DNA of 20,100 nt from Pseudomonas sp. UBA5782 (GCA_002418465.1 DIEE01000092.1:419-20518); one strand, 5' to 3'; positions 1 to 7,028 are shown, counted from the stretch's first letter. Numbers and translations are program-made. Notes: generated by a model from the sequence alone, not told the origin.

Positions 1-96
1 GGCGTCGGCCGCGAGAACGGCGTCACCACGCTGGAGCACTACACGCAGATCAAATCGGTGCAGGTCGAACTGGGCGATTTCGCCTCGGTTTTCTGA
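1..96 (+). CDS. betB: Betaine aldehyde dehydrogenase, C-terminal fragment
   Basis: The window opens inside a reading frame whose last 31 codons end at a TGA. The visible tail (GVGRENGVTTLEHYTQIKSV, then a stretch ending in ASVF) is the typical C-terminus of BetB, the NAD(P)-dependent enzyme that oxidises betaine aldehyde to glycine betaine in the cytoplasm. The catalytic part lies outside the window, so only identity by C-terminal similarity and context can be claimed. betA follows on the same strand after 51 bases, the standard betB-betA order of Pseudomonas, so the two are probably co-transcribed. Confidence 0.9.
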   Translation, partial: GVGRENGVTTLEHYTQIKSVQVELGDFASVF

Positions 97-147
97 ATGC
101 CGTCCGGCGTCCGAACGCCCGACCCGCAGACCGCGAAAGGAGATTTC

Positions 148-1833
148 ATGCAGTACGACTACATCATCATCGGTGCCGGCTCGGCCGGTAACGTCCTCGC
201 CGCGCGCCTGAGCGAAGACAGCGGCGTCAGCGTGCTGCTGCTGGAAGCCGGCGGCCCCGACTACCGGATGGATTTCCGCACGCAGATGCCCGCCGCCCTC
301 GCCTTTCCGCTGCAGGGCAAGCGCTACAACTGGGCCTACCTGACCGATCCCGAGCCGCATATGAACGGCCGCCGCATGGAGTGCGGCCGCGGCAAGGGCC
401 TCGGCGGCTCCTCGCTGATCAACGGCATGTGCTACATCCGCGGCAACGCCATGGACTTCGACAACTGGGCGAAAGAGCCGGGCCTGGAAGACTGGACCTA
501 CCAGGACTGCCTGCCGTACTTCCGTAAGGCGGAGACCAGGGACACCGGCGCCAACGACTTCCACGGCGACGCCGGCCCAGTCAGCGTGACCACGCCGAAA
601 GCGGGCAACAACCCGCTGTTCGAGGCGATGATCCAGGCCGGCGTCGAAGCCGGATACCCGCGCACCGACGACCTCAACGGCTACCAGCAGGAAGGCTTCG
701 GTCCGATGGACCGTACCGTCACGCCGAACGGCCGCCGCGCCAGCACCGCGCGCGGCTATCTCGACCAGGCCAGGGCGCGCGCCAACCTGACCATCGTCAC
801 CCACGCGATGACCGACCGCATCCTCTTCGACGGCACACGCGCCGTGGGCGTCGCCTACCAGAAGGGCGACCTGAAGGAAGAGATCACCGCGCAGGCGCGC
901 CGCGAAGTGCTGCTCTGCGGCGGCGCCATCGCCTCGCCGCAGATCCTCCAGCGCTCCGGCGTAGGCCCGGCCGATTTGCTGCAGCGCCTCGGGATTCCAC
1001 TGGTCCACGCGCTGCCGGGCGTAGGCGAAAACCTCCAGGACCACCTGGAGATGTACCTGCAATACAGCTGCACCCAGCCGGTTTCGCTGTACCCCGCGCT
1101 CAAGTGGTACAACCAGCCGGCGATCGGCGCGCAGTGGCTGTTCGCCGGCAGCGGCATCGGCGCCAGCAACCAGTTCGAGGCGGGCGGCTTCATTCGCAGC
1201 CGCGAGGAGTTCGAATGGCCGAACATCCAGTACCACTTCCTCCCGGTGGCGATCAATTACAACGGCAGCAACGCGGTGGAAGAACACGGTTTCCAGGCCC
1301 ACGTCGGCTCCATGCGCTCGCCCAGCCGCGGCCGCGTGCAGGTGAAGTCCAGGGACCCGCACGAGCACCCGAGCATCCTCTTCAACTACATGTCCAGCGA
1401 GCAGGACTGGCAGGAGTTCCGCGACGCCATCCGCCTCACCCGCGAGATCATGGCGCAGCCGGCGCTCGACCCGTACCGTGGCCGCGAGATCAGCCCCGGC
1501 GTCGAGGTGCAGAGCGACGAACAGCTGGACGCCTTCGTCCGTGAACATGCGGAAACCGCCTACCACCCGTCCTGCACCTGCAAGATGGGCAGCGATGCGA
1601 TGGCGGTGGTGGATGGCCAGGGCCGGGTGCACGGCCTGCAGGGGTTGCGCGTGGTGGACGCCTCGATCATGCCGCAGATCATCACCGGCAACCTCAACGC
1701 CACCACCATCATGATCGCCGAGAAAATCGCCGACCGGGTTCGCGGCGTCACGCCCTTGCCGCGCAGTGACGCGCGCTATTTCAAGGCCGAAGGTGCAGCG
1801 CTGCGCCAGCCGCCGCGAAGGGCGCAGGGCTGA
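148..1833 (+). CDS. betA: Choline dehydrogenase (GMC oxidoreductase)
   Basis: BetA oxidises choline to betaine aldehyde using FAD and passes electrons to the respiratory chain at the inner membrane; BetB completes the route to glycine betaine, an osmoprotectant and carbon source. The 561-residue product has the usual BetA length. An N-terminal FAD-binding fold is seen (IIGAGSAGN near residue 7, LLLEAGG near 32), then the first GMC signature (GRGKGLGGSSLINGMCYIRG) and the second (GGAIASPQILQRSGVG). The catalytic pair is visible as His473 in AYHPSCTCKMG and Asn517 in GNLNATT, with the 44-residue spacing known in GMC choline oxidases. The ATG at 148 is chosen because AAAGGAG lies five bases upstream at 136-142. 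An in-frame ATG at 97 has no such site and adds non-family sequence. Confidence 0.96.
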   Translation: MQYDYIIIGAGSAGNVLAARLSEDSGVSVLLLEAGGPDYRMDFRTQMPAALAFPLQGKRYNWAYLTDPEPHMNGRRMECGRGKGLGGSSLINGMCYIRGNAMDFDNWAKEPGLEDWTYQDCLPYFRKAETRDTGANDFHGDAGPVSVTTPKAGNNPLFEAMIQAGVEAGYPRTDDLNGYQQEGFGPMDRTVTPNGRRASTARGYLDQARARANLTIVTHAMTDRILFDGTRAVGVAYQKGDLKEEITAQARREVLLCGGAIASPQILQRSGVGPADLLQRLGIPLVHALPGVGENLQDHLEMYLQYSCTQPVSLYPALKWYNQPAIGAQWLFAGSGIGASNQFEAGGFIRSREEFEWPNIQYHFLPVAINYNGSNAVEEHGFQAHVGSMRSPSRGRVQVKSRDPHEHPSILFNYMSSEQDWQEFRDAIRLTREIMAQPALDPYRGREISPGVEVQSDEQLDAFVREHAETAYHPSCTCKMGSDAMAVVDGQGRVHGLQGLRVVDASIMPQIITGNLNATTIMIAEKIADRVRGVTPLPRSDARYFKAEGAALRQPPRRAQG

Positions 1834-1853
1834 TCGAACACGCGTGAGGTGAT

Positions 1854-1884
1854 GAACAAGGCGATCCGCTGGAGCGCCTTGTTC
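1854..1884 (+). terminator. Hairpin downstream of betA
   Basis: GAACAAGGCG (1854-1863) and CGCCTTGTTC (1875-1884) form a perfect 10-bp stem with an 11-base loop, 20 bases after the betA stop. No T-tract follows on either strand, so it may act as a 3' stabilising or Rho-assisted structure rather than a classical intrinsic terminator. The element GCGATCCGC occurs in the loop start (1861-1869) and again just after the stem (1889-1897). Confidence 0.5.
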
Positions 1885-1996
1885 GTGAGCGATCCGCCCT
1901 CCTCAACGCGGGAATCAATCGCCACCGGTCAGCCCACGCGCACCCGTCGCCTGGGCAGTGGGCAAGCGCCACCGCGGATGGCTATGATCGGAGCCC

Positions 1997-2395
1997 ATGA
2001 CGCCACCCCCGACCCGCCAACCCTGCCCGCCCGGCGCCTGCGACTGCGAGCGCGAACGGCTGCACGAAACCCCGGACGCCGACCTGCGCATCCTCGGCCT
2101 GACCCGCAGCGAGGAAAAACGCCTGCTCGAGCGGCTGGAAAACCTCGCCGACCTCGGCGACCTCGAACACATGCAGCGGCGCATGTACGAGCAACTCGGC
2201 ATCCGCCTGGAAATCGGCCCCGGCTTCAACGAAGTGCGCAGCATGCGCGGCATCCACATCCAGATCGGTCCCCTCCCCGGCCTCTGCCGCAAGACCCGCC
2301 AGTCGATTCCGTCGGCCATCCGCCGCGCCCTGGAAAAACGCCCGGAAATCGCCTACCGCCTGCTGGATGCCAACGACCTGCTGCGCGACGCCTGA
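1997..2395 (+). CDS. Conserved hypothetical protein with N-terminal Cys cluster
   Basis: I do not recognise a defined function. The 132-residue product is hydrophilic, with no signal peptide or membrane segment, so it is probably cytoplasmic. It starts with a Cys-rich motif CPPGACDCERE (Cys10, Cys15, Cys17), has an acidic/basic helical middle (LTRSEEKRLLERLENLADL, then HMQRRMYEQLGI), and ends with a conserved-looking block GLCRKTRQSIPSAIRRALEK that brings a fourth cysteine. Small proteins of this layout seem familiar from Pseudomonas genomes, where they sit near different genes; that is memory, not a search. The four cysteines suggest metal or Fe-S binding, which is inference. The start is the ATG at 1997 with GGAG at 1990-1993, only three bases away. 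A TATGAT hexamer at 1983-1988 lies too close to the ATG for an ordinary leader. The gene converges on the glutaredoxin gene. Confidence 0.75.
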   Translation: MTPPPTRQPCPPGACDCERERLHETPDADLRILGLTRSEEKRLLERLENLADLGDLEHMQRRMYEQLGIRLEIGPGFNEVRSMRGIHIQIGPLPGLCRKTRQSIPSAIRRALEKRPEIAYRLLDANDLLRDA

Positions 2396-2417
2396 GGCAT
2401 TCGCCGCCGCTCGCGCA

Positions 2418-2670
2418 CTAGCCGCGCAACAGCCCATCCAGCTCGCCCCGGCGCTCCAGCGCGGCCAGGTCGTCGAAGTCGCCGACGTGCAGTTCGCCGA
2501 TGTAGATCTGCGGCACCGTCCGGCGCCGGGTGCGCGCCATCATCTGCGCCAGGGCCTGCGGCGAGGACGCCACGTCGATCTCGGTCGGGGTGACGCCCTT
2601 GCGCCAGCAACGCTCTGGCATTGATGCAATAGGGGCAGTGCTCCGTGGCGTACAGGGTTACGGATTTCAT
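2418..2670 (-). pseudogene. Glutaredoxin (GrxC-like), frameshifted
   Basis: The frame starting at the ATG 2668-2670 encodes MKSVTLYATEHCPYCINARA, a glutaredoxin start with the CPYC dithiol active site. It leaves the family after LLAQ. From about 2600 a second frame carries the rest: KGVTPTEIDV, then the TVPQIYIGELHVGDFDDLAA block with the cis-Pro and GSH-binding region, ending at 2418. Alignment with the E. coli Grx3 layout (nine residues between CPYC and KGV) needs about two bases missing near 2598-2602, or a +1 slip. Both halves are otherwise intact, so the break is recent, a sequence error, or less likely recoded. An unbroken product would be about 84 residues and would reduce disulfides and glutathionylated proteins. 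The gene follows the ahpD-like gene by 26 bases and probably shares its mRNA. Confidence 0.85.
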
Positions 2671-2696
2671 GGCGATAGCTCCTGTGTGGTCCGCAT

Positions 2697-3215
2697 TCAG
2701 CGATTCACCGGTGGGAAGTCGACGTCGGTGGCGGCGACGTTGTTGAGGTAGTTGGTCAGCGTCAACAGTGCGACCTGGGCGATCAGCTCGACGATCTTCG
2801 CGTCGCTCAAACCACCGGCGCGTGCCGCGGCGAGCTGCGCATCGCTGACCTGGCCGCGGCTCTCGGTAACCTGCCGGGCGAACAGCGCGAGCGCGTTCAG
2901 GCTGCCTTCCCGCGCCTCGCGAATGGCCTCGCCATCCAGCCCCGCCTTGCCGGCGAACAGCGTGTGCGCGGCCAGGCAGTACTCGCAGCCGTTGACCTGC
3001 GATGTGGCCAGGGCAACGGTCTCGCGCTCCGCGGCGCTGAGGGAGCTCTTCGCCATTGCTCCGGCCAATGCCAGGTAGCCGCCCAGGGCCGCTGGCGAAT
3101 GGGCCAGGGTCTTGAAGGCGTTGGGGACGAAGCCAAGACTCTTGTGCAGGGCTTCCAGTTGTGGGCGGGAAGCGGCAGGAGCCTGTTCGAGGGGCAGCGC
3201 GGCGATGCGGGTCAT
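2697..3215 (-). CDS. AhpD-like alkylhydroperoxidase / carboxymuconolactone decarboxylase family protein
   Basis: The 172-residue product is an all-helical AhpD/CMD-fold protein. The diagnostic redox motif CEYCLAAHT (Cys77, Cys80, His84) is present, as in peroxidase-type members that reduce hydroperoxides through a Cys pair. The N-terminal LGFVPNAFKTLAHSPAALGG and the later LTLTNYLNNVAATDVDFPP blocks are typical of the uncharacterised peroxidase-related subgroup. The start at 3215 is supported by GGAG seven bases upstream on the minus strand; an upstream in-frame extension runs antisense through the AraC gene and is not real. A glutaredoxin gene lies 26 bases downstream, suggesting a two-gene thiol/peroxide operon. 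The divergent AraC gene starts 126 bases away and is the likely regulator. The physiological substrate cannot be read from the sequence. Confidence 0.9.
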   Translation of the reverse strand: MTRIAALPLEQAPAASRPQLEALHKSLGFVPNAFKTLAHSPAALGGYLALAGAMAKSSLSAAERETVALATSQVNGCEYCLAAHTLFAGKAGLDGEAIREAREGSLNALALFARQVTESRGQVSDAQLAAARAGGLSDAKIVELIAQVALLTLTNYLNNVAATDVDFPPVNR

Positions 3216-3292
3216 GGTGGTTCTCCAGTCGGTAGCGGGTCGTCGATCGACAACCCTTGGAACCGATGGTAGGCAGCAGACCTTTCCTTTTG

Positions 3293-3302
3293 GATTCGAA
3301 TC
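3293..3302. promoter_or_regulatory. Palindrome between ahpD-like and araC-like genes
   Basis: GATTCGAATC is a perfect 10-bp palindrome in the 126-base divergent intergenic region, about 40 bases before the AraC start. TCGTCGAA follows directly. It is a candidate operator for the adjacent AraC regulator; nothing else supports it. Confidence 0.3.
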
Positions 3303-3341
3303 GTCGAAGTTATGCGTCTGATCGTCCAAGAGAAGCCAGAT

Positions 3342-4172
3342 ATGGATCGACTCTCCGCACTGATGGAGCACTTCAGCCTGCATGCCTCGGCATTCCACCT
3401 GGGCGGCTTCTGCGGTATCAGCGGCTTCACCGGCAAGGAGCAACAGGGCTACGTCCACCTGCTGCGTTCGGGGAGGATCACCTTTCGCGAGGGCAACGGC
3501 CCGCCCACCGTCATCGACAGGCCCAGCCTGGTGTTGCTGGCGCGGCCGCAGGCGCACCAACTGGTAGCGGGCGAAGCCGACCACGCGGAGCTGGTCTGCG
3601 CGACGCTGAATTTCGACGGTGGCGTCGACAACCCGCTGTCGCAGGCGCTGCCCAGCCATATCGTGCTGCCACTGGACGAGCTGCCGACGCTGAGCGGCAG
3701 CCTGGACTGGCTGTTCCGCGAGGCGTTCGGCGAGGATTGCGGGCGTGACGCGATCCTCAACCGGCTCATCGAGCTGATGCTGATCCAGCTGTTCCGGCAA
3801 CTGATGAACGACGGGGCGATCTCCACCGGCATGATGGCCGGCCTCGCCGACCCGCGCCTGGCGCGGGCGATGACGCTGATGCACGACCAGCCCGCCCGGC
3901 CCTGGTCGGTCGCCGAGCTGGCCAGCGCCGCGAGCATGTCACGCGCCAGCTTCTCGGCGCGTTTTCACAAGGTCGTCGGCAGCACGCCGGCGAACTACCT
4001 CGCCGGCTGGCGCGTCAGCCTGGCGCAGAAACGCCTGCGCGAAGGCCGCCCGATCGCCCTGATCGCCGATGAGGTGGGTTATGAAAGCCCTTCCGCGCTG
4101 GCCCGGGCGTTTCGCCGCAAGGTCGGCGCAAGCCCGCGCGAGTGGGCGCAGCAAATCGGAGCCCCGGGCTAG
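3342..4172 (+). CDS. AraC-family transcriptional regulator (cupin-type sensor)
   Basis: The 276-residue protein has an N-terminal cupin-like sensory domain (about residues 1-165; MDRLSALMEHFSLHASAFHL is a typical family opening) and a C-terminal AraC DNA-binding domain (about 171-272). The two helix-turn-helix units are visible as WSVAELASAASMSRASFSARF and IALIADEVGYESPSALARAF, closed by KVGASPREW. I chose the ATG at 3342 because it fits the usual family N-terminus and has a purine-rich AAGAGAAG just upstream; the ATG at 3312 would add ten residues. The gene is divergent from the ahpD-like gene, so control of the ahpD-grx pair is the simplest role, probably in response to a small toxic molecule. 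It converges with the SnoaL-like gene. Confidence 0.92.
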   Translation: MDRLSALMEHFSLHASAFHLGGFCGISGFTGKEQQGYVHLLRSGRITFREGNGPPTVIDRPSLVLLARPQAHQLVAGEADHAELVCATLNFDGGVDNPLSQALPSHIVLPLDELPTLSGSLDWLFREAFGEDCGRDAILNRLIELMLIQLFRQLMNDGAISTGMMAGLADPRLARAMTLMHDQPARPWSVAELASAASMSRASFSARFHKVVGSTPANYLAGWRVSLAQKRLREGRPIALIADEVGYESPSALARAFRRKVGASPREWAQQIGAPG

Positions 4173-4179
4173 AAGCCCG
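4165..4179. terminator. Short hairpin at the end of the araC-like gene
   Basis: CGGGCT-AGA-AGCCCG is a 6-bp stem with the TAG stop codon spanning its loop side. It sits between convergent genes and has no T-tract, so termination is only possible, not shown. Confidence 0.3.
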
Positions 4180-4246
4180 AGCTGCCGCGCGCTCCGGCGT
4201 CCTCGGATCGAGCCCATCCACGGCCCATTTCCCGATGCGTCGCAGA

Positions 4247-4687
4247 TCAGCCGGCGCTCTTCGCCTTGTGCGCCGCAAGGTATGGCGCGAGCCGCGCACC
4301 CATCTCCGCGCCCAGCGCCTGCAGCGCGCTCATCGGCCGGACCATCACCTCGAAGTCGACGATCTTGCCGCTCTCGTCGAAACGGATCATGTCGATGCCC
4401 TTGAGCTGCTTGTCGCCCACCCGGGCGCTGAACTCCAGCACCACGCTGAGCCCGTCGGCGCTGGCCAGCTCGCGGTGATAGGTGAAGTCCTCGAAGACCT
4501 TGATTACCGTGTTGAGGATCGTCGCCACCACCGGCGCGCCCGGATAGGCGCTGTGCGCCATAGGCGAGCGGAACACCACGCTCGACGCCAGCAGCTCCGG
4601 CAACGCGCTGAGATCGCCCCCGGCAACCATCGCGTGCCAGCGTTGCAGCGAGGTTGCGGCCTGGGCCTGGAGTTGTAGTTCGCTCAT
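4247..4687 (-). CDS. SnoaL-like / NTF2-fold protein
   Basis: The 146-residue product has the look of the SnoaL-like polyketide cyclase/ketosteroid-isomerase superfamily: an N-terminal helix (SLQRWHAMVAGGDLSALPEL), then SSVVFRSP, VFEDFTYHRE, a strand GLSVVLEFSARVGDKQLKG and IDMIRFDESGKIVDFEVMVR. These form the cone-shaped pocket of the NTF2 fold. No secretion signal is seen. Members of this fold range from isomerases and hydrolases to binding proteins without catalysis, so no reaction is assigned. The start at 4687 is preceded on the minus strand by a GAAGAGG-type ribosome site. A very good sigma-70 promoter lies about 125 bases upstream. The gene is divergent from a TetR regulator that probably controls it. 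Confidence 0.85.
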   Translation of the reverse strand: MSELQLQAQAATSLQRWHAMVAGGDLSALPELLASSVVFRSPMAHSAYPGAPVVATILNTVIKVFEDFTYHRELASADGLSVVLEFSARVGDKQLKGIDMIRFDESGKIVDFEVMVRPMSALQALGAEMGARLAPYLAAHKAKSAG

Positions 4688-4819
4688 GTGAATACCCTCT
4701 TCTTGTTGTTTTGGAGTGCCGCGCACTCGGCGGCCAGTCACGGCGCACGCCGTTTCAGGCGCGCGACGCGTTCGGTGCCACGGACCGCTCGCATACCGCC
4801 GCAGGCCCCGAATGACGCG

Positions 4820-4848
4820 AGGTTACGAAGCGAACTTATCACTGTCAA
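4820..4848 (-). promoter_or_regulatory. Sigma-70 promoter of the SnoaL-like gene
   Basis: On the minus strand TTGACA (4848-4843) is followed after exactly 17 bases by TAACCT (4825-4820). This is a consensus -35 with a 4-of-6 -10 at ideal spacing, and directs transcription toward the gene starting at 4687. Confidence 0.7.
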
Positions 4849-4869
4849 GATTCTTCCGCATGTTAGGAT
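4842..4869 (+). promoter_or_regulatory. Possible promoter of the TetR gene
   Basis: CTGTCA (4842-4847), 16 bases, TAGGAT (4864-4869) read on the plus strand gives two 4-of-6 hexamers. The -35 overlaps the -35 of the opposite promoter almost exactly. A start site near 4876 would leave nearly no leader before the ATG at 4882. Confidence 0.4.
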
Positions 4870-4881
4870 TCGAGCCCGCAA

Positions 4882-5532
4882 ATGCCGGTCCCGACACCGA
4901 TGCCGAACGCCACCCGCAAGCCTGCGCCGCAAAAACGAGAGACCTACCACGTTGGCAACCTCGCCCCGCAGCTGCTCGACGCCGCCCGCCAGTTGCTGGT
5001 CGAAGTCGGCCCGACCAGGCTGTCGCTGCGCGCCGTGTCCGAACGTGTCGGCGTCAGCCCCACCGCCGCCTACCACCACTTCGCCAACCGCACCGAACTG
5101 GTCGCCCACCTCGCCGCGCAGGGCTTTCTCGAGCTCAGCCAGGCGCTGTCGGGCGACACGTCCGAAAGCGACAGGCTGCGGCAGGTCTGCCTGGCCTACT
5201 TCCGCTTCGCCCGCAGCAACCCGGCGATCTACCAACTGATGTTCGGCGCGGAATTCGTCAGTGGCGAAACCCTCCCCGCTCTCGCCGAAGCCAGGGCCGA
5301 AGCCTTCGGCCGGCTGGAACGTATCATCGCGGACGAACTCGCCCAGCCCGCGGATTGTCCCGACGTCCGCGGCGCGGCGCTGGGCAGTTGGTCCTACATC
5401 CACGGATTCGCGTCGCTGCTGATCCACGGCGTGATCCAGGTGCCGGAGGCGGTCAGCGACGAGCGACTGGTGGAGTTGACGCTGGGGGGATTGAGGAGGG
5501 TTTTCCAGGACCGGCATGGCAGCGCAGGGTGA
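4882..5532 (+). CDS. TetR/AcrR-family transcriptional regulator
   Basis: The 216-residue protein has a TetR N-terminal DNA-binding domain at about residues 25-78, with the helix-turn-helix RLSLRAVSERVGVSPTAAYH followed by the typical HFANRTELVAHLA. The C-terminal ligand domain (about 95-210) contains YFRFARSNPAIYQLMFGAEF and GSWSYIHGFASLLIHGV, a pattern of the WHG/TetR_C_33 subgroup. The ATG at 4882 is used; an ATG at 4900 is also possible, and neither has a clear ribosome binding site. The first 20 residues are Pro-rich and probably disordered. The gene is divergent from the SnoaL-like gene with 194 bases between them, so autoregulation plus repression of that gene is likely. The ligand is unknown. 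Confidence 0.92.
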   Translation: MPVPTPMPNATRKPAPQKRETYHVGNLAPQLLDAARQLLVEVGPTRLSLRAVSERVGVSPTAAYHHFANRTELVAHLAAQGFLELSQALSGDTSESDRLRQVCLAYFRFARSNPAIYQLMFGAEFVSGETLPALAEARAEAFGRLERIIADELAQPADCPDVRGAALGSWSYIHGFASLLIHGVIQVPEAVSDERLVELTLGGLRRVFQDRHGSAG

Positions 5533-5587
5533 GCGCCGACCTCTTCGTGCAACCACTTGGGAATAAAAGGGAGGGCAGCCGTGAAGC

Positions 5588-6823
5588 TCAAAGACCTGCA
5601 GGGATCTTAAGTCCTTTTAGCCGATAGGACTCGATATCGATGCCAAACGCCCCGCTGCCGTGAACCTCACGAATCCGGTAGGGTTTATCAGCTGGATCTA
5701 GGGGCGTAGAAGCCAGGTCGATGACGCGCTCCTTGCAGGCGATTTTGTTGCAATCCAGCACGCGTAGCACCCGGGGCTTGAGTTTGCTGTCGGGTGAGCA
5801 ACCGATGATGATGCCGACCTCGCCGTTGCTCAACTCGACGATTTCACCTGGCGGGTAGATCCCGATCAGACGGATGAAGCTACCGACCATTTCTTCATCA
5901 AAATGGCTGTTGGCTGCATCGAACAGGATGCGCAGCGACTCCAGGCTGGATTTCCCCTTGCTGTATACCCGGTCGCTGTTGATGGCGTCGTAAGTGTCGG
6001 CGACGGCAATGATCTTGGCAAAATAAGGAATCTTGCTGGCATCGAGGCCTCGCGGGTAACCCTTGCCGTCCAGGCGCTCGTGGTGCGCATAGGCAACGTC
6101 CACCGTGGCAGCGCTGATCTGCTGGTTGCTCATCAGCAACTTGCGCCCTTCGGCAGCGTGGCTCTGCATCACACGAAACTCATCCGCGGTAAGTGCGCCG
6201 GGCTTATTGAGTATCTCGCCGGGTATTGTGATTTTGCCCACGTCGTGAAGCATGCCGCATACGCCTATCTGCTCCAGCTGATAGCTCGGCAATCCAAGCT
6301 CTTTGGCCAAGGCAATGGAAAGGATGGAAACCCTCAGCGAGTGTTCGGCGGTGTAGTCGTCGCTGTTCTTGATGCGTGCCAACCAGAGCATTGCAGCGGG
6401 GTTGCGCAGGATGCTCTCGACACATTCCTTGACCACTGTCTTGACCGCGCCGACATCCAGTTCCCGACCCAACTTCACCGCTTGCAGGATACGCAGCGAT
6501 TCCTCGCGGGCCGCGTGCCAGATTGGACTGGCCTGATTGATCTCCTCACTAAATTCGACCTTGGCGATAACCGGTTGCAGACCGGCCGGCTGGGCCAGGT
6601 TCTCAATCAGCTGATCTTCCACACCCTGTGAACGCCGAGCATCGACCCAGACGTAACTGCAATTCTCTCGCAGCAGGCGAATTTCCTGTTGCTGACGAAT
6701 GCGAAAACCCTGAAAGAGAAAAGCGGTGTCCGTCCAGGGACGATCCAGCTCCATCACATACATGCCGATAGCCAACTGCGCCGCCTCGACCTTGACGCGG
6801 TCCGTCTTTGCGCCATCTACCAT
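5588..6823 (-). CDS. HD-GYP cyclic-di-GMP phosphodiesterase with DUF3391
   Basis: The 411-residue soluble protein has an N-terminal DUF3391 region (about residues 8-100; VKVEAAQLAIGMYVMELDRP, YVWVDARRS) and an HD-GYP domain (about 150-320). Metal and catalytic residues are visible: His161 (AEHSLRV), His193-Asp194 and Lys197 in LHDVGKITIPGEIL, His222, His247-His248, the GYP signature in HHERLDGKGYP (253-257) and Asp276 in VADTYDA. The domain hydrolyses c-di-GMP to pGpG and GMP, lowering the biofilm-promoting signal. The start at 6823 has GGAG seven bases upstream; an ATG at 6865 has no such site. GC content is visibly lower than in flanking genes. A diguanylate cyclase gene lies upstream on the same strand after 356 bases, so the pair may set local c-di-GMP together. 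Confidence 0.94.
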   Translation of the reverse strand: MVDGAKTDRVKVEAAQLAIGMYVMELDRPWTDTAFLFQGFRIRQQQEIRLLRENCSYVWVDARRSQGVEDQLIENLAQPAGLQPVIAKVEFSEEINQASPIWHAAREESLRILQAVKLGRELDVGAVKTVVKECVESILRNPAAMLWLARIKNSDDYTAEHSLRVSILSIALAKELGLPSYQLEQIGVCGMLHDVGKITIPGEILNKPGALTADEFRVMQSHAAEGRKLLMSNQQISAATVDVAYAHHERLDGKGYPRGLDASKIPYFAKIIAVADTYDAINSDRVYSKGKSSLESLRILFDAANSHFDEEMVGSFIRLIGIYPPGEIVELSNGEVGIIIGCSPDSKLKPRVLRVLDCNKIACKERVIDLASTPLDPADKPYRIREVHGSGAFGIDIESYRLKGLKIPAGL

Positions 6824-6923
6824 GATGGATCTCCAATGGGGGCAGCCAATAATGGCCATTTGCAATTCAGCATATAGGTTGCGTAACCGATTGCATTGCT
6901 TTTACACAGGACTGATCGCCGGT

Positions 6924-6949
6924 GTCGCTTCTGCGACAGCGCATAGCGC
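6924..6949. repeat. Two tandem small hairpins
   Basis: GTCGC-TTCT-GCGAC (6924-6937) and GCGC-ATA-GCGC (6939-6949) follow each other directly, about 100 bases before the HD-GYP start codon. On the transcript they would form two adjacent stems in the 5' leader. Confidence 0.4.
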
Positions 6950-7004
6950 GACCAGCTTTCACTGCGGACTTGGTGATCCATGCTGACTAATGCACGCATC
7001 CTAT

Positions 7005-7028
7005 TGGCAATTGCCAGTGGATAACTGG
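7005..7028. promoter_or_regulatory. 12-bp palindrome with overlapping hairpin
   Basis: TGGCAATTGCCA (7005-7016) is a perfect palindrome, overlapped by CCAGT-GGATA-ACTGG (7014-7028). This compact symmetric site lies upstream of the HD-GYP gene and is a candidate regulator binding site. Confidence 0.4.

Noticed and set aside
1983..1988. TATGAT as the -10 of the Cys-cluster gene
   Set aside because: There is no acceptable -35 17 bases upstream, and the distance to the ATG would leave the GGAG site outside or at the very start of the transcript; kept only as a remark.
1849..2421. Plus-strand 190-codon frame overlapping the Cys-cluster gene
   Set aside because: It begins in the betA terminator hairpin and is Pro/Arg-rich, shifted relative to the better-supported 1997-2395 frame.
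3216..3884. Minus-strand N-terminal extension of the ahpD-like frame to 3884
   Set aside because: The extension is antisense to the AraC gene, lacks family similarity, and the ATG at 3215 has a good ribosome site.
5533..5587. Terminator between the convergent TetR and HD-GYP genes
   Set aside because: I looked for a stem in this 55-base gap and found no convincing inverted repeat or T-run.
5903..6631. Plus-strand open frame of 242 codons inside the HD-GYP gene
   Set aside because: It is antisense to a gene with all catalytic residues intact and has no recognised motifs.
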